A stretch of 64,000 bases of DNA from Tenrec ecaudatus (Eukaryota; Chordata; Mammalia; Afrosoricida; Tenrecidae), in NCBI RefSeq assembly GCF_050624435.1, contig NC_134539.1, positions 124,129,025-124,193,024 on the forward strand, in the 5' to 3' direction. Below, one piece after another: positions 31,900 to 44,094 of this stretch. The position numbers and the translations under genes are program-made. The notes under the pieces are model-generated. The model had not been told where the DNA came from and did no database searches. It saw only the letters and a program-made list of their open reading frames with translations. Positions within the stretch are counted from its first letter, which is position 1, and each line of letters opens with the position of its first letter.

Positions 31900-32494
31900 A
31901 TTTCCTTCTGGGAAGGAAAAACTTGTGGGGCTGATGTGGCTTGGAAGAGACGCTCAGGTTCAGCAGGAAACACCCAATGAGTCCAGGCAGAGGCACAAGG
32001 AAACTACTGGATGTCAGTGATTGGTCATGCGATGTTGGTGGGCAACTCCCTGTCTAATTTTCCTGGTTCAACACAAGCCTTACTCTCTTCAGGAAGGCAG
32101 GAGTCCAAGGGCAGAGCGCCGCTGTTCATCACATACCTGTGGCGACGGCATCGAACTAGCTCCTAAAATTCAGAACCCTCCATGTCTTCACTGCCCTCGG
32201 GTCCCTCTCTCAGCCTTTACCCATCGATTGTGAGGTCCAGGGAGCTCATCTTTTTAATTGCAAGCGATTAGAAACTATGTACTCCCCCTAGCCCCCTGAT
32301 TTCAAAATACTGTCTTTTTTATCTTGGCCACCACAGAGGCGAGAAGAGCCTGGGACTTTCAGTGCAGTGGTGAGTCCTGGCCCTGCCTTGGTTAAGAACG
32401 GACGGAGCAAGCGGCCTCACCTTCTTCTGGGCCTCAGATTATCCTAGTTGTCAAGTCATTGGTTAGTCTAGATAATTATGACCACTTGAAGCCT
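31900..32494. other. LPO promoter-proximal region
   Basis: Unique sequence upstream of the LPO TATA box. I see no gene, and no repeat until the AfroSINE at 32495. I could not identify specific factor sites with confidence. Confidence 0.6.
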
Positions 32495-32715
32495 AGGTGG
32501 CATAGTGGTTACAAGTTTGGCTAATAACAGCAGGGGCAGCAGTTCAAAAACACCAGTCGCTTCATGGGAGAAAAAGGGGGTTTGGACTCTCATAAAGAGT
32601 TACAGCCTTGGAAACTCCCAGGGGCTGTTCTGCCCTGTGCTATAGGGTTGCCCTGTGCTATAGGGTCGCTATGAGTCGGCGTTGACTTGAGGGCAGTGAG
32701 ATTGCTTGGTGGTAA
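32495..32715 (+). repeat. AfroSINE with internal 18-bp duplication
   Basis: Near-complete: GAAGCCTAGGTGGCATAGTG head, CATAAAGAGTTACAGCCTTG, and TATGAGTCGGCGTTGACTTG tail. GCCCTGTGCTATAGGGT is present twice in tandem (about 32633-32668), which is not normal for the family. Confidence 0.92.
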
Positions 32716-34514
32716 CTTCATGCCATCTACAAACGACCCAATGTGTGGGGGGATTTTTTTTAAAAAGTAAGGATTAACCTACAGCCAAAGTATAATGTTC
32801 TAACTCAGAGATTTTGAAAAGTTCAAGTTCATTAGAAGGAAGGAAACAAGATTCAGAGGGAAAAAAATTATGAAAAAGTATTTTGCAAGCCAGCCAAAAC
32901 ATAAGCCTCTAAGAAATTACAGTTGGGGTTGGAAATGCTCTGAGAGACTGTCGGAAATACAGCGATGAAAACCCAGCTTGTTGGTCTATCTTAGACAAAG
33001 TGCTAAGGCGTTTTAAGTCAACAGAACAGAACTAAGAGATACTTACTTCTCTGGTAATGAATCAGCCAGCAGCTTCATGTGGCAACTGCGTGGAAACGTG
33101 AGTGAGGCGCCAGGCTAGTCTTCATGTCCCGCATCTCCCTAGCCCAGCAGTGCTTTCTCTGCCTGACCTGCCGCTGAACTTCAGAGCAGGCTTCTCAAGA
33201 TTTTTACCTCAGGATTTCATGCTTTATGGATGCATGAAGTTTGATCTATTGACGGGTCTCGGCCTAGTTAGTCCCAAACGATGTCAAGAGGGAACTTCCT
33301 TCTAGAAGACCCTCTGCGAGAACAATAGCTTCTTCTGTGCTCCAGCCAATGAGCTCCTGGAGTCAGAGTAACAACAACACGCAGGTGTGCACTGGGTCTT
33401 CACCATGTGATGACAGGATGTACATCCTGGATTTAACCTTTACGAAATAGGCAGTTCTGTGAAACTCAGCCTTGCCTGGCCCTTCCTTCCTTTGGCCTTG
33501 GGAGGAAACCTACGTGGGGGCCGCCATAGTGGACATGCCACTGCTGGTAGTGAAATTGCATTTTCAGAGCTCTGCTGACGTCTCTTGATCACATCTCAGC
33601 GCAGCCAGATCTGCTCAGCACAGTGAGATGCCTCCCCACTAGGGAGTGACTTGGAAAATGGAGACGAGAGGGCAGAAAGTGCAGTGGAATGCTAAAAAAG
33701 GACAGCAGCGGCTTCTCCTGGGTCAGCACAGCGATTCCAAGCTATTTCACCAACAGCTGCAGCAGGAGGGCGAGCTCCTTGAAGACCAGACTCCTTGCGT
33801 GCACATGGGCACACGTCTGTGGGCACACTCCAAGAATTCACAGTGTGTCAGGGATGCTGGCCTGAGCCATGATTGGCTCCGCTCCATCTCTGCCCAGAAG
33901 TAGAATGGTACATGGTGCCGTATAACCTTGGGCTGATCCAGTGACCACTCTGTATGAGTTAATTGGATTTCTCACGAGGGGATATGGTCTCCTTGGAAAC
34001 CTAGCCAGTCCCTTTCTCAATTGTTTTCAACCCCCCTCCCACTCACCCCCTTGGCTGTCAGCCCCAACTGGGGAGGTGATTGTTCGGCTTCACCTGGCCG
34101 GAACTCATTTCCTCTTGTTGCTGCCCCAGAACACACAAATGAACTGCTTGTTCTGAGGGCTTCAAAGCCCAACCTTTGCCTTCTTTGGAACGACTCCACT
34201 TTACCCACTACAGAGAAGGGAGGCACCGGGTGCTCTGGCCAACGCCACCCCTGTCCTCTTTGGGGGGGTGTGTGTGTGAAGAGGACAAAGCCTCTCTGAA
34301 AGGTGTCTCAAGGTGCACAGATCACGGGCAGGGGTGGGAACACTGACAGGCACCCCCCTTTAAGATAGGGGGGGGTGTTGGGGTGAGAAATAAATGTCCA
34401 GATGGTCTGTGTGTCTCCTTCAGCAGGCAGGCAGAGGTTCCCTAGTATTTCCAGTGGGAGAATTCATTTGAATGTTTAGTACCTTTCAGGTGAGACCAGC
34501 ATAAAGCTTCTGTA
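32716..34514. other. Intergenic sequence, no recognised gene
   Basis: AT-rich then mixed unique sequence. I read both strands and found no exon of a known family. Confidence 0.6.
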
Positions 34515-34675
34515 TGAAGACTTTGGGTGGTGTGAATGGTGAATGTACTGAAAAGGTAAGAGGTTTGAATCCACTTTGAGGTGCCTTGAAAGAAAGGCCA
34601 GTGGTCTGCTTCCAAGCTGTCAGCCATGGAAAATCTTACGGGGTTGTCATGAGTTGTAATCAACTGGTGGGACCC
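34515..34675 (+). repeat. AfroSINE (second subtype)
   Basis: TTTGAATCCACTTTGAGGTG, then GAAAGAAAGGCCAGTGGTCT and GTTGTAATCAACTGGTGGGA. Confidence 0.75.
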
Positions 34676-35199
34676 TACACCTTTCTGAGTGTCAACGATT
34701 GTCTCTAATTGACCATGGCATCTTGGAGCCAGATGCGTGGTGCCATGCTCAGGTCCTCCCAGGAGAACAGCCTAGTGCAGGTCAGACTGCTATCCCTCCC
34801 TTCTTCTCATGAAATGAAAAACTCTTTTGTCAAAGCCATCTCCCCGTCCGTTTCCACTCTTTCTCCTTTGCTGTTCTTTTCCCTCCTTAAACACGCCCTG
34901 AGCCTCTAGTTCTATTCTTTTGACTTGTCCATTTCTTGTTCCCAGTCCTCTCTCATCCCAATCAGTTTACCAATCAGGAGTCTTGATAGGTTTGCTTAAA
35001 ACAAAGTCTTCAGATTTGCTTCCCTGCCTTGTAGGGTTTATGTCCAGGTGGGGCTGAAAAAGGTGAAGGGGCTTATAACTCAGCCAAGACACTTTGACCC
35101 AAAACAACACAGAAATAGAGATGGAGATGATCCAGTGATCAGATCAGCCACAAAGAAGCAAGACTTTAGGCAAAATGTACATTTTCTTTATTATTATCA

Positions 35200-36366
35200 T
35201 GTGGGGGAAGGTCAGATCCTTGCAGGCATCTTCCCTGAAGGCGATCAGTTGCCAGACTGCAGTGCCCCCCCCCCCATCCCCTGGTGTTAAGGACAATGGA
35301 CAGGCCTGCAGTCACCTATTTGGTTCCTGTAGGTGGGGTTTGCACCCTATTGATCATGCTTCCTATCGAGATCCAGAGAGCAGGTCAAAATTAAGCTGCC
35401 ATCCTGACTCTAGGATCCGCCCATCTTGTCACATGTGTACCCCCAATCCCTCCTCTTCCTATTGCATGGATGTCCCTAGACCACCCCCCCTCATTGCTGT
35501 ATAACCTATAGTGCAGCCCCTTCCTGTGACGCATGTCTTTACCTGTAATCAGTGGGCTTGCATGCCCCCAAATACATATAGGCCTGGTGGGTTAGCAATA
35601 GAGGTCCCGTGCTCTCTCGGCTCCTCCCTTGACCTCTCCTGGGCTCCCTCTTCTCCTCTGTTTCCCTTTCCCCTTGTCCTCCTTCCCTTTCCATTCTCTC
35701 CACGTGGACCATCAAGCAAGTCTGAGGTGAGCATGCTACTGTGAAATGTGTCTGACTCTGTTAGATAGCTCTAGTGTAGGGATGGGGAATGTCCATTAAC
35801 GAATGCCCAGAGAGCCAAGCATGGAAACAAGGAGCGGCGCATTGCACATGCTCAGAAGCTCAGGTTTCCAACGGGTAGGTGTGGGTGGGCGCTAAACCTG
35901 GATTGGCCCACCTGGGCCAGGTGAATTCAATTTAGCTAATGGGGTTGATCAGGGGTCTTCCACCATGCCTCCACGTGGAATCCTTAAAAAGGCAGGAGCT
36001 TAGAGTTAGAAGAGAAAGAACTTTGTCTACTTGATGCTGAGCAGCCTCCACAAGGCTGCATGGTCGGGAGGAGTCCTTTGGGTGCCGTGTAAACCTGAAA
36101 CTTCTTCTAACTCTCATAAAACTCACTTGGATCACGAACCAGGCTTCGGTATGAATTCTTTCTCCCATGGAGCCAAGGACTGAAGTACAACTTTTATCTC
36201 CAGAGAGATCTAACAACTCCATTATTACAATATCTCTTTTACCCCTCATGCTAACAATGACTTTAATATAATATATATTTTAATATATATCTCAACCATA
36301 CAATTGTGCTTATCAAACCCATGATTAGTGGCGTGGGAGGGCTGACACCCCCCAACTCAAACCACA
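35200..36366 (+). repeat. ERV 5' LTR (interrupted)
   Basis: Begins TGTGGGGGAAGGTCAGATCC and ends CAAACCACA. Without the 457-bp solo LTR and its duplicated 4 bases it is about 706 bp, matching the 703-bp 3' LTR. Confidence 0.9.
35759..36215 (+). mobile_element. Solo LTR of a second retrovirus inside the 5' LTR
   Basis: 457 bp bounded by inverted ends TGTTAGAT ... ATCTAACA and by a 4-bp direct repeat ACTC (35755-35758, 36216-36219). The 3' LTR reads straight through this point, so it is a later insertion. A CCTTAAAAAGGCAGGAGC TATA-like motif lies inside. A 4-bp duplication suits a gammaretrovirus-type (class I) family. Confidence 0.88.
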
Positions 36367-36368
36367 AA

Positions 36369-36386
36369 TGGCGCCCAACATGGGGC
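36369..36386 (+). other. ERV primer binding site (tRNA-Lys type)
   Basis: TGGCGCCCAACATGGGGC, two bases after the LTR end, complements the 3' end of tRNA-Lys1,2, as in betaretroviruses and ERV-K groups. Confidence 0.92.
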
Positions 36387-36526
36387 AGTATGTGTTATAC
36401 CCCGTGTAACAATTGTACGGCCCCACCGGAATGTAGAGTGAATTGGAAAGTTGTGTGAAGTGAGGATCCGGTGTGGGGATTGGCGGATAAGTAGTGGAAA
36501 TAGTGAATGAGTTTTTAAAGAAAACA

Positions 36527-36724
36527 ATGGGGCAAGGTAAAAGTAAAGCTGAAACTTATGGTACCACTCTCATCTGCTTACTGAAAAGACGATATAAAGG
36601 TAATGAAGAAAAAGATGCAATGTTTTCTAAAAGTAGTAAAAAAGTATACTCCATGGTTCCCACAGGAAGGAATTTAAGCCAATTTTTGCTTCCTTGCATT
36701 CCTAGAGTAAAAATGTGTCCCTGA
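36527..36724 (+). pseudogene. ERV gag, N-terminal matrix remnant
   Basis: ATG followed by Gly-Gln-Gly (a myristoylation-type start), then about 65 open codons rich in Lys, ending in a stop. Position and start fit a betaretroviral matrix domain. The frame is closed soon after, and no capsid or nucleocapsid is recognisable. Confidence 0.7.
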
Positions 36725-37404
36725 AAGGAAGGAGTACTTGAGAAGTCTGACCACCCTTTAAATCAAGGGGTCTTCTGGAATGCTGTTGTCGGGAAACAAC
36801 TGCACCCCCACATGGAATTAGAAATGGGAAGAAAAGGTTTTTAAATTTTGGATGTGGGGTCATTTCTTTAGGACAATCAGGAGGGCCTAAGACTCTCCCA
36901 CTAACTTCCTCTAAATCCAGCTTGGTAGGAATGAGTGAAGTGATTGCAAGATTGTAAAATCATACAGTGTGAGAAGCCTGAAAGGCAAAGCGGCTTAATT
37001 GAGCCTGCAACCTTATTGGTAAATTTGGAGGAAAAAAATGCTTGGTAAGTTACTTCAAGAAGAGCTGTACAAATTTTATGAAGAATTTTTTCAGTCTTTC
37101 AGATCATCCCGAGTTAGTTAGCTCTCTAAATCTCCAGGAGCTAGGAGCCGAAATTTACATGTTAGCCCTCTGGCTTCTCTGAGAGCTAGGAGCCAATATT
37201 TACATAACAATGAAGGCTATCTAACTAGTCCTGATACTGGCTCAAAGCCTAGTAAATGAACCGAGATTGCTAGGGGTGCTTTGGAATCTGAACTGGTAAA
37301 ACAGAAGGGGGAGAAGAGGAATCTTATGTATGACAAATTTCATTTATTAATTTTAACCAAAAATTTTTCTCCCTACTAAAAGCTTGTAACAAAATTAGGG
37401 CAGT

Positions 37405-38040
37405 GTATTAGACAGGGTTCTCTAGGAGATAAAAACATTGCTGATAATTATATATATATAGTTTATTTATTTATAAAGATAGATATATAACATAAGAGAT
37501 GATCAGTTAAATTATAAACAGATAGATATATAATACAAGAAATGAACAGTTAAATTATAAAGCAGTACAAATGGCTCAGTGCAATTCACTCCCATGAGAG
37601 AGTTGTGAGACACTGGCAGTCCTTCAAGCCTTGAGGGCCGCCAGGTAGTCCTCTGTAGACAGAGAGAGCGCTAAGCTATCCCCGTACAGGGAACAAACAG
37701 CAAGGCAGGTGACCAACTGTCAGCCAGGTCACCAACCGTCAGTCCCCAGTTCCAGAGATGTACATTCTAATTCTCTGGCGAGGCAAGTCTTAAAGGGGCC
37801 TCAAATTACAGCAACACAGTTCACAGGTTAGGTGTCCCACAGGTAGTGAAGCTTGCAAATCGAGGCACAGCACAAGCAAAGCAGCTGCACACTGGTCTGA
37901 TGATCAAAGAGCAAGAGACAAGAAAGGCGAAGCTCAATGAGCCATTTATCTCTCCGCCCTTCACTTATTCCCACATGTGTTTATCAGCCAGGCTGGCACA
38001 ATAAACTAACTCTCTCAGGCAGATAAACACGTTTTCACTT
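37405..38040 (-). repeat. Unclassified repeat inside the ERV
   Basis: Left edge TGTATTAGACAGGGTTCTCT, right end near GGCACAATAAACTAACTCTC. On the - strand it ends AGAGAACCCTGTCTAATACA after AATAAATAAA, which suggests a retroposon read on that strand. Not named. Confidence 0.5.
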
Positions 38041-38479
38041 CTACAGAGAAAATTGATCCTAAGAAATGCCAAGATGATGGAAACTGTTTGGGATCGAGGT
38101 CCATCTCAGCTGGAGAAAGGCCCTACGCAGTTATGTTTTTGCAGAATAAAGCTGATGCACTCCCTGTAGAAGGACGCAACCACGTTTGGAGAAAGGTGGA
38201 CACGAAGGATCGAAGAAACCACAAAAGCGTAATCATATTTCCTTTTTCAGGTTAATGACACCCTGAGGAGAGGGGCTATTTGTTTATATTTTGACAGGCA
38301 AAGGAGATAGATGGATTTCTCTTCAGCCAGCAAGGCCCAGAAGAAAGCAGGGAAGCTGACCTGACCATCAAGCCGACCTCGCAGATTCCTGAGAATGGAG
38401 ATTGCTGACTGCTGAGATATTTCTTCCATTGCTGATGCTGTCTAAGGGACACCCTGGGACTCTATCAAAGTTGAACATT

Positions 38480-38930
38480 CTATACAATAGTGACTGGGCG
38501 ATTACTACAGACTGTTTTGCTGAAAGATCAAGATTTTGGACTTGTGAATTAATGCTATAATGTGATTGGATGGTAACTGATTTCTGTGTAACTCCTTACC
38601 TATACAATGTAACATTGCATGATTGGGATTTAATTAGGAAACGGTTGCAAAGGTTTTGGCGAAACATTTCCTTAGATGTTGATCAGCGTCATAAGGATAT
38701 TTGCTATATATTCAAGGGTGGATTTAAGGCATTCCACTAGCTGAGCTATTTAAACAAATGGTGGTTGGCATAGAGAGGGGCTGGATCCCATGTGCTTGGG
38801 TTCAAAGCATTTCACATAGCGTAAGTTCCAGTCTGACTGTGTTGCTTATTCATCCTAACTTGGGTGCTTGCAGTGTCGTGTTGCTTCCATAGGAAGCTAA
38901 GAGATGTGAAGAGAGACCATGTTGCCTCCG
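38480..38930 (+). pseudogene. ERV env transmembrane remnant
   Basis: One frame keeps a stretch of the betaretroviral/ERV-K type transmembrane ectodomain around 38560-38720 (a Cys-Asp-Trp ... Asp-Phe-Cys ... Tyr-Asn pattern followed by a charged helix), then a basic tail near 38890. It is broken by stops, and the surface subunit and fusion peptide are absent. Confidence 0.6.
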
Positions 38931-39354
38931 TGTCACCATTAAATCTTAAACGTAATGCAGGAAGGGGAAATGTGGGATACTAGCACTGAGGGAAATAGAA
39001 TTGGGACTTATTCCCTGACTGATAGGAGGGAATCTGGAAGACGAGTATTCCATGGCAGGAGGATCGCCACTCTGGTAGTTGGAGATACAGTCTGAGTACA
39101 TTTTCCTGCAGTTGTCCATTGTTTTCACAGCTTCTCCCTTAAAGCTGTGCTGCCTCAAAGTGAGCACTCCAATAGCATATGGGCATAGGGGGGCTTTGTT
39201 CCCAGTGCCTGAACTCAAAATGTTTGCCATAAGCCTGAATTTTTGACTATATTAATTGGAACATGAAATTTTGTGTTGACAATTTTTAATGTATAGAAAA
39301 TAACCATGTCACCCATGTATCTTTTGAATTTTATATATAAAACAAAAGGGGGAC

Positions 39355-40057
39355 TGGTGGGGGAGGTCAGATCCTTGCAGGCATCTTCCCTGAGGGCGAT
39401 CAGTTGCCAGACTGCAGTGGGACCCCCAACCCCTGGTGTTAAGGACAATGGACAGGCCTGCAGTCACCTATTTGGTTCCTGTAGGTGGGGTTTACACCCT
39501 ACTGATAATGCTTCCAATGGAGATCCAGAGAGCAGGTCAAAGTTAAGCTGCCATCCTGACTCTAGGATCCGCCCATCTTGTCACATGCATACCCCCAATC
39601 CCTCCTCTTCCTATTTTGGGTATGTCCCTAGACCACCCCCTCTCATTGCTGTATAACCTTCCTGTGATGTATCTCTCTACCAACCCCTTCCGGTGATGTA
39701 TGTCTTTACCTGTAATCAGTGGACTTGAGACCCCCCAAAAGAGATATAGGCCTGGGTTAGCAATAGAGATCCTGCGCTTTCTCAGCTCCTCCCTTGACCT
39801 CTCCTCAGCTCACTCTCATCCTCTGTTTTTCTCCTTTCCTTTCCCTCCTTCCCCCTCTCTCCATGTGGACTGTCAAGCGGGCTGAGGTGAGCATGCTACC
39901 ATGAAATGTGTCTGACTCCTTTATTGCAATATCTCTTTTACTTCTCATGCTCTCGATGACTTTAATATAATAAATATATATATCTCAGCCATACAATTAT
40001 GCTTACCAAATTTGTGATTAGTGGTGGGGGGCTGGCACCCCCCCAACTCAAACCACA
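39355..40057 (+). repeat. ERV 3' LTR
   Basis: Preceded by the purine-rich tract AAACAAAAGGGGGAC (about 39340-39354). Starts TGGTGGGGGAGG and ends CAAACCACA. Holds AATAAA at 39969. Confidence 0.9.
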
Positions 40058-40087
40058 ATCTTGTGAAGAATATTGATGAAATACGTG

Positions 40088-40278
40088 TTGTAGTGACGTA
40101 GCGGGTTCCATGCTGGGCTGCTACCCCCAAGGTCAGCAGGTGAAAATGACCAGCCTGTCTGAGAGAAAGATGAGGCTTTCTACTCCCGTAAAGAGTTAGA
40201 ACAGCCCTGGAAACCCAGAGGCAACTCTCCCTTGTCCTACAGGGTCTCTGAGTTGGAATTAACTCAGCAGCAATGAGT
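40088..40278 (+). repeat. AfroSINE
   Basis: Well preserved: GGGCTGCTACCCCCAAGGTC and GAGGCTTTCTACTCCCGTAA, directly after the ERV. Confidence 0.9.
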
Positions 40279-40737
40279 CTATCCTATTGCGCCCAGCATT
40301 ATCACACATCACCTCTCTACCAAACTCTCCATGCAGCCAGTAACCTGTGCATGTTTCCCCAACGCAGCATGCACATTCTTCCTCTCCCTCTCTTTCTCCT
40401 TCAAGCTTAAGAGCTGCCTGCCTTGGTGAAGCCTTCCTTGTCTGCTAGGCTCAGGAAACGTTTTATTGAGCCGGTCTCTTTGACTCTCGTTTGCATTTCC
40501 CAGGATCTCTTATCTAATTTGTTGCCCAAATTAGACCATAATTCCTCAGGGGCGATATATAGATTTTATTGGGCAATCAAGAATATATGTTTTGATCATA
40601 AAGTTGATGCCCCTGCTGCACAGATTACTCTGGTTTAACACAGTCTCCCGGGTCTAGGTTTTAAAAGCACTTCAGGAGAATATGTCCTAGCTTCACTGAA
40701 AGAGGCAGCCATTAAAGGGTAGTTCTCATTGCTGCTG

Positions 40738-40897
40738 GCACCAGTAGACTTTGACGCATCATGACCCTGCAGGTCAGAGTAGAAATGCCCCATTGGGTAT
40801 GCAAGACCATGTCGTTCTCCCAAGGATCCGTTGTTGGTTTTGAACCACTAACCTTTCGGTTAGTAGGCGACTGGTGAACCACTGTACCAACAAAGCT
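40738..40897 (-). repeat. AfroSINE
   Basis: GGTCAGAGTAGAAATGCCCC body and TTTGAACCACTAACCTTTCG head. Confidence 0.88.
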
Positions 40898-41103
40898 CAT
40901 CACATTGTAGCCAGAGGGCAGGCTCTCTTTCTTTCCCTCTTCCATTTCCCCCAACTTAGAGCTCCATGCCACGAGCTGCACAGAAGCAGAGGGCGAGTGC
41001 GCAGCCTGTGAGCCATGGTGGGATCTGGGTCCCTTTACCGTTGAGAGAAGATACAGCAACCTGAGCATCCCTTTTCGACCTTCAGAGGGAACCTCAGCCA
41101 GCT

Positions 41104-41390
41104 TTTTTTTTTTTTTAAAGTTTTATTGGCACTTAATCCACAGATCACACAATAGTTCAATCATATCAAGAAGAATTGTGCAATCATTACCCCAGTTTTA
41201 GAACTCCCCCGCTCCCTGGTTAAATCACTTTTTAAATGACTTGTGTAATCACCATTAGTTCTAGAGCTCCCTCGCCCCTCCCACATACATTGTTTGCTCT
41301 TCCCCACCCCTCACCCCCCATCTCCCATCCCCACCCCTCCTTTCCCTATACAGTTTGCATCAGTTCTTATCTCTGTGCATCTGAGCCCTC
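41104..41390 (-). repeat. Older L1 3' UTR fragment
   Basis: Poly(T), TTTTATTGGCACTTAATCCA, then CAATCATATCAAGAAGAATT: an L1 3' end of a different, older subfamily from the one at 44939. Confidence 0.65.
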
Positions 41391-42639
41391 AGCCAAATTC
41401 CCCCCACCCCCCAGGGAAGAGCGTTTCAGAAGCAGCAGAATAACTTGCGACCCCAGTGAGGTACAGGGGCTGGGGCTCTACATGGGGATCTCAGAGAGGA
41501 CGTCCCAGGAGGCAACTCCCCAACTGACTCACCCCTGCCCTAGTCCCTGCATAGTGCCAGGGTGTGCTCATTGGGACTTCCTTCCACTGGCTGAGTTATC
41601 ACAACTTCCCTCCTGGGTCTCCACCCAGATGACGTGGAGGTGCGGCCCCAGGGTGCTAAGTGGTGGAAACAGAAGGGGGAGGCTAATGAAACACCCCTGC
41701 CCCAGTGGGGCTCTGGGTAGGGTTCGGTGGTCATTTGTCTCTCCTGGTCACCACTGTGCTAAGAAAAGGCCAGGCGCCAGGGAGGGGAGTGACAGATTCT
41801 GTTTTGTCCTGTTCTTCTTTTTCACAAAGTAAGTACTGGCTTCTCAAGAGGATGATTTAACGTGTAAAAATGCATACTTCTACGGCCTATCCCAGAACAT
41901 ACTCACATTTGCTTTGCTACATTAAATCATTGGCTTAACATTAAACTATGTGACAGTCTCGATTGTACATGTGAAGACTGAGAAATGATGGATGTTTTGT
42001 TACACGGAGGCTTCAAAAAGTTTGTGAAGAAATTAGATGAAAAGATAATAGAGAATAAGTTCAGATCTGAAGGAAGAAACAGTATCAGGCTTTAAATTAT
42101 GAGCACTCCGTTTGTAGAAGGCTGTGGATGACAGTGGAGCCCCCAATCCATTCCTGGGTCGACACATGGATTAAGCTTCTGGGAATCCCCTCGGACCACA
42201 GACTGGGGATGTGAGCAGTCCTGCTGACATGCAGAGCACAGTAGTTTTTGTTTTGCTCTGTTCTTCTGCCCCCTTTCCCTCCATTGTTCTGTCTGTGAAA
42301 TCTGGGATGGGGAGACCGACAGAGACATCAACCACATCTCGTGCCTCCTTAAAATGAGTTATCCGTTCATGATACACACGGATGGCTTCTTGGGGGGACG
42401 GGGAAGGCGGGAGGGAGGTGGGGAGCTGGTGACAATGAGTGCACGAGAGAAGCCATTGTTCTACAGTTGACTGTGGGGACGATGGCGTGATTCTCATTAA
42501 CGCGACTCAACTACCGACTTGTGTGGTACGTGAGCATACGCTACCCAGACGCTTGAAAAATCAATGAAAAGCCAGCAACAACAAAATGAATTAGTGCAGA
42601 TATAATGAGCTTAAAATGAACATTTCATCATTTGTTTTC

Positions 42640-42855
42640 CCTTTTATTTTTTTAAATGTTTTATTAGGGGCTCATACAACTCTTAGCACAATCCACACAT
42701 ACATCAATTGTGTAAGGCACATCTGTACATTTTTTGCCCTCACCACTTTCAAAGCATTTTCTCTCCACTTAAGCCCTTTGCATCAAGTCCTCTTTTTCTC
42801 CTCCCTCACGATCCCTTGATAATTTATAAATTATTATTTTGTCATTGTTTTCCCT
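42640..42855 (-). repeat. 5'-truncated L1 3' end
   Basis: GTTTTATTAGGGGCTCATAC, then the ordered 3'-UTR words CATCAATTGTGTAAGGCACA and GATAATTTATAAATTATTAT of the full copy. Confidence 0.9.
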
Positions 42856-43081
42856 TTTAACCCATTCTTAATTTATTCTATTATTTTCTGCTTTCTTTTG
42901 GCTTGAAAAAAATGTAACCAATGTCACTGTACAAGTTATACAGAAGATTCTTCATGAAAACCTAATTGACTGTGTAAACTATTTTTTTGACTGTGTAAAC
43001 TTTCACTGAAAACATAATAAAGTTTTATTCAAAAAAGAACTGGACTTCTTTTCTCAATATAAGTTCCAACAAGGGCAGGGC

Positions 43082-43405
43082 TTTTTTTTTTTAATTTTTT
43101 AATTTTTAATTTATTGGGGCTGATACAATTCTTTTCACAGTTCATACATATACATACATCAATTGTATAAAGCACATCTGTACAGTCTTTGCCCTAATCA
43201 TTTTTTTCTCTTTTCTTCTTTTACATTTTATTAGGGACTCAAACAACTCTTACCACAATCCATACATATACATACATCAATTGTATAAAGCACATCCATA
43301 CATTCCCTGCCCCAATCATTCTCAAGGCATTTGCTCTCCACTTAAGCCCCTTGCATCAGGTCCTCTTCCCCCCCCCTCCCTCCCCAGTCCCCCCTCCCTC
43401 GTCAG
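43082..43405 (-). repeat. Two successive L1 3' ends
   Basis: 43082-43200 and 43215-43405 both start at an L1 poly(A) end (TTTATTGGGGCTGATACAAT; TTTTATTAGGGACTCAAACA) and run into the same 3' UTR. One probably inserted into or beside the other. Confidence 0.85.
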
Positions 43406-44094
43406 GGCTTTTTAAAGTGATGACACGAAGCCTATCTCGAAGGAACCGAGGCCACGGAGCGTTAACCATGTCAATGCAGTCCTTTTCAGGTTATTAAATG
43501 AAGAAACGGGAGTGGTGACCTTTGAAGATTTTAAAAAAGAAGACACAAAAAGAAACCAGAAAGAGCCAAATCAGGGTTCTCTGGCAGATGCCTAATGATT
43601 TCCCACGGACCCTTCACAACATTGCCCTCCTTTGATGAGGTCAATGGGCAGAAGCACCGAGGTAGAGAAGGGTATTCTGGGAAAGCTTTGTTGGGCGTTT
43701 CCTTGCTAAGTTTGGCTTTCTGAAAACATACTCAGAATAAGCCCTCCATAATAAGTCAACAAGCCAAATGTCTTGAGCAACCCGCCCCCTCCCCCCAAGT
43801 GTCACCATGACCTCTGCTCGCGACGGAACATTTTTGCTGTGACTGGACTACCTTCATCTCTTGGGAGCCATCGATTCGACTGTGCTTTGTCTTCAGGATC
43901 ACACTGGCAACGAACACTGGGGTTCATCTCCGGTTACACTTCTTCAAAGAACTATTTCAAGATCTTGATTCACTTCTTTCAACCTTCCATCAAAAGCTCT
44001 GTTCTTTTCTGGAGCTGATATAAATGTGTTGGCACCCATCAAGTGGATTGTTTGCTCAACTTTTATTTTTCAGTCAAACTTGTGTGAGCCACGA

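Larger units (their letters stand above)
35200..40057 (+). mobile_element. Class II (betaretrovirus-like) endogenous retrovirus, defective
   Basis: A provirus with a 5' LTR (35200-36366), an 18-base tRNA-Lys-type primer binding site, a gag start, a decayed env transmembrane remnant, a purine-rich tract and a 3' LTR (39355-40057). The interior is only about 3 kb, so most of gag, all recognisable pro and pol, and most of env are missing. It also hosts an unrelated repeat near 37405-38040. It cannot make a virus. By eye the two LTRs differ at about a dozen positions in the first 240 bases, so the insertion is not recent. No clean flanking duplication was seen. Confidence 0.88.

Noticed and set aside
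36494..36724. Cellular gene starting MEIVNEF
   Set aside because: It follows a retroviral primer binding site and contains the gag-type start Met-Gly-Gln, so it is the ERV leader and gag remnant.
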